A stretch of DNA of 52,500 bases, from positions 80,001 to 132,500 of the forward strand of contig LUCW03001496.1 of the NCBI GenBank assembly GCA_001586965.3, given 5' to 3'. The notes under the pieces are model-generated. The model was not told where the DNA came from and made no database searches. It saw only the letters and a list, made by a program, of their open reading frames with translations. The DNA comes from Sphaeroforma sirkka. Its lineage: Eukaryota; Opisthokonta; Ichthyosporea; Ichthyophonida. The position numbers were made by a program, and so were the translations under genes. This document shows positions 49,194 to 52,500 of this stretch, piece after piece (position 1 is the stretch's first letter; every line of letters begins with the position of its first letter).

Positions 49194-51811
49194 CTTTTAG
49201 TCTTCCAAAATAAACAACAATGCCCAGCTTCCAACTGTACTAATATCCCATAGGTGAAGGTTTTGCTCTATTTGCGGCCAGCAGCCCGATTGCAAAGTCA
49301 ACTATTTGAAGGTGTGGTAAGTGTATAAAATCTTATGCTGTGAGTTGCTGGTGCTCCCTAGCCCAGTGCATTGTCACGTTATTGGCTGACAGTGCACCGT
49401 GTAATATTACAATCCAAGGGCTGCAAACAGTTCCCCTAATACAACACACATATTCTATATACATGCTAAGAACAGATCGCAAATTGTATGACGTTTCTTA
49501 TTTTATGTTTCACAAGCTTCAATGTACTAAGCCTCATAGTAGCAGGGTCGCTTGTGAATTTCACTGTTGTTCGCTCTATCTTAGTATTCAGACTTTTGTT
49601 TCTCTAGAAAAGAAAAAGAAAAAGAAATCAAGTCAAATGAGAACCGTGTGGGTGCCGTTCCGAAGGTTTCGTTCTAAAATGAAACCAGTCATACACATAA
49701 GCTCCAAAATAAAGTAATAGGAGGCTATGAAACGAGCCTTGAATCTCGATCATATTTACTTCGGACCAGCTCCTAGCGGTATCAGTTGGAGATCCTTCCC
49801 AATTCCAACCACGAGTCTGCACTCTGTTGTCTGAGACACAGGATTTGAAAAATATGTTTGTTGTGGACTTGATTGCTACATTTCGGTTTGCACCCATGCG
49901 AGCCATGCCCCATACTGTAATAGTATACGTTGAACGTATTAAATCGCGTAAAAAAAAATGCACTATACGATATGGTACTAAATTTACAACTAAGTATCAG
50001 TCTATTATATCATTAACGTTTTAGCCTTTTACGAAGAAGTTTCTGATTGACCAAAAAAATAAATCTGATGAGTGATGAACTGATGATCTTCTGCCGCCGC
50101 TGGTCATCTGCAGTGTGCAGAGTGCAGCAGTCTGTCAGTCTCAGACTCTCAGTGTCTCACTCTCTCCATTGATCAGTCTCTCACTCTCTCAAAATTCTCT
50201 ATCTATCTCTGTCTGTCCGTCTCTCTATTAGCTAGTAGAGGAGTCTAGAGAAAGAGAGATAGTGTGTGTCCATTCAAGCTAGCTCTCTAGGTTTAGTGGT
50301 ATGTTTTATCGCTTCCTTCCTCCCCCTCTGCATTATAATAATGTAATCTGTAGACACTAGCAACTCTAGTAGACTGTAGTGTAGACAGTGTAGCTCTCAA
50401 GCCTAGCTACACAAGTGGAGACCACACACACAAGCACAGACACAGAAACAGACACACAGACACACACACACACACACACAGAGGGAGATAGACGAAGTAG
50501 AAAATATGGAAGAGCGGACTATGGCGTCAACGGATTGATCAAACATTCAAACAAGAAGTTGGGCAATGAGCGCATAACTATTCACTATTGAGTATACACT
50601 ATACATCAGTATACACTATAAATACAGTATTCAATATTGTTCAGTGCATTGAGTATTGACTGTGTTGAACCAAAATTCTGTTTCTGCTGCCAGCGGCCAC
50701 TCCGACCAGTCACTATATATAGTCTGGGTATGTACTGATACACTGCAGTGTCAGTGACTGCATCAGTGGATTCAGTCATTTTATTTTTTTGTCAATGACA
50801 GTCATCACTCATCACTGTCAGTGCAGTTACAGGCTTTGCATACGCAGCACTCAGCACTGAGTAGTGAGTAGTGAGTACACTACTGAGTACTGACTACATA
50901 CTAAGTGCTAAATATGAAATTTTGAAATATCTGCACTCACAGTCAGTATCAGGTGGTATGTACTATGTAGTCCAATACGTCACTATTTTGGTTTAAAAAA
51001 ATCAAATATGAAATAAGTATAAACTACATACATTTGTATTATGTATTTAGTATAACCCCACGGCCACGCAGGCTCGCAGTGCGTCAAACTATCGAGAAGT
51101 AATCAACCTGTTTTTCCGAAAAAACGAACACAGTCGGAAGATATTACGGGACATTGGAACTCAGGGCTCCGAATATGCACCCGTAGCGACTACTATAGGG
51201 TTATCACGGATGAAAGTATATTTGTTCAGTTTATACGTAAAACAACAAAAACACGAAACGGTTTAAGATTAGTTTTCAAGAGTAGAAGTTTAGGAGAGCG
51301 TCAGACATTCCTGAGCCAGCGTCGCGTTCTAATTCGTGCAATAGTCTGAAAGGAGCTACTCGGAATTGGAGGGGCATATCTATATTTCTGAGTTTCTATG
51401 GATTGTCAGGATGACTATATATGGTGATTCCACTGATTGGTGGGAGTGTCAGAGATTGTATAAATATGTACATATATTTATATTTAAAAATACTAGGTGT
51501 GTGTTAAAAACCAGTACACTCTCCGAGACCCGAGTGACCGAGTCTCCGACTCTCGTGAGTCGTGAATTTCTGAGCTCTGTCATCTATGTGTGTCTGCTAA
51601 TTCAGTAATTCTTTATTCACTACTTTTTGCTCGATGTGAAATTCAATTTTCATAATATGTTGCGTAGTATTGTTGATGACAATGGGTCGGCGTAACTTAT
51701 TTGTATGATATATATACCTATAGTATAACCCGTACACAGTTCAAATCCTTGAAACTGGTGAAGTAGAAGCTCTTGTGTGTACGAACGGATACCCTACATC
51801 AATAATTCAAT
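49194..51811. other. Intergenic stretch, no gene recognised
   Basis: Frames up to 125 codons (49340-49717 plus, 49628-49963 minus) show no known motif. 50090-50300 is CT-rich; 50400-50480 is CA-rich. 50570-50960 is full of CAGT/ACTGA words in both orientations (CAGTATACACT, CACTGAGTAGTGAGTAGTGAG) and could form hairpins. Confidence 0.5.
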
Positions 51812-52500
51812 ATGAAAGTCGAGGAAACTAAGGCCTTTGTGGAGGAACGGTTCCAGAAGCAATTTGTCGACGTACTTTCGGGTATGTACCGGGCCATTCC
51901 TGTAATGTCAATCTGGATACATTGGTATCTTCTTCGCTATACTGAAGCCTAAACATAGTGGCATAGTGTGCTTATCTCGGATTTGTGATATGAGAACATG
52001 TTATAAATCCATGGCTGATGGCCATAGACACATCAGACACCCTAGCCATGCGATACCTCTTCAAGTAGTTGTCGTATGCCAGTACTCTGAAACAGGTTTG
52101 TTTGTTTTGTAATTTTGCGAAGGTTATGATTGTTTTGCGAGTAACGTAACTTTGTATTGTACATCTCAGAAACTTCATTCTTATACTGATTGAGGATCAT
52201 ATCGTCTGTATCGCATTAATATGCACGAGGTAAAAAAACACAGTCGATGATGGCAAACGCATTGTGTGTGCACACATCCTTTTATATTTGCTGTTTAGTA
52301 CCAACTATAACCACCAAGCTTCGTTATCATCTGCTATATACCTTGTTCAAATACCAACTACTGAACACTAAGGCTTGACATCCATCTTCAGACTTCATCA
52401 AAATCCCCAACTGTACGCCCGCATTCGACTCGGAGTATCTCACAAACGGCAACATCCAGAAAGCCGTCAAGTTTATAGTCGACTTTGCTAAAGGATTGAA
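51812..52500 (+). CDS. M20-family metallopeptidase, first two exons, 3' end outside
   Basis: The start ATG is at 51812. Exon 1 is 51812-51881 (donor GTATGT); exon 2 begins after AG at 52392 and runs off the window. The split codon G|AC gives Asp. The 60 visible residues read MKVEETKAFVEERFQ... then DFIKIPNCTPAFDSEYL...NIQKAVKFIVDFAK. The pattern I-x-I-P-N-x-[ST]-P-A-F-D...G-x-[IL]-x-K-A-V is the N-terminal signature of a bacterial-like M20 peptidase group (dinuclear zinc amidohydrolases that include carboxypeptidases and dipeptidases). Zinc ligands lie further downstream, outside the window, so the activity cannot be judged. The intron is 510 bp and lacks a TA microsatellite. Confidence 0.75.

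Noticed and set aside
49628-49963. Possible gene on the minus strand (111 codons)
   Set aside because: No motif, no splice context and an atypical composition; probably a chance frame.

Overview
The window is nuclear DNA of a eukaryote. Three host genes are broken by spliceosomal introns with GT...AG borders, and joining the exons keeps the frame at every junction. The POMT2-type protein O-mannosyltransferase, of the animal class, together with dense introns full of (TA)n and TTTAGGG-like motifs and a large nested-transposon load, points to a unicellular relative of animals. An ichthyosporean such as Sphaeroforma is my best guess, but it is not proven.

Layout. (1) 743-9962, plus strand: the 3' fourteen exons of POMT2, whose 5' end lies outside the window. 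(2) 9963-39764: a gene-poor island of about 30 kb made of transposable elements. It holds a Mutator-like (MULE) element with terminal inverted repeats (11532-17882), a decayed Ty3/gypsy element (19852-23038) carrying a solo LTR, a copia scrap, a PIF/Harbinger (ISL2EU-like) DNA transposon (24478-37246), a further gypsy integrase fragment and a hAT relic. (3) 39765-48078, minus strand: a complete eight-exon MFS transporter of bacterial-like type. (4) 48079-51811: spacer with tandem repeats. (5) 51812-52500, plus strand: the first two exons of an M20-family metallopeptidase.

The most interesting object is the Harbinger-type transposon. Its terminal inverted repeats are about 200 bp long. Inside them two convergent genes end 31 bp apart: a THAP/HTH/DDE transposase on the minus strand, and on the plus strand a FEN1/XPG-like flap nuclease that keeps the whole active-site set and is followed by a SAP DNA-binding motif. 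The transposase was later split by a complete chromodomain-type gypsy retrotransposon (28501-36349, 4-bp target duplication CGCA), and a 658-bp tandem duplication then formed across the insertion border.

A second theme is local tandem duplication at every scale: partial copies of POMT2 and MFS exons beside the real exons, a 55-bp array repeating one splice acceptor six times, duplicated chromodomain DNA, and several minisatellites. The MFS gene and POMT2 converge on the transposon island. No RNA gene of certain function was found; one tRNA-like sequence lies antisense inside a gypsy gag.
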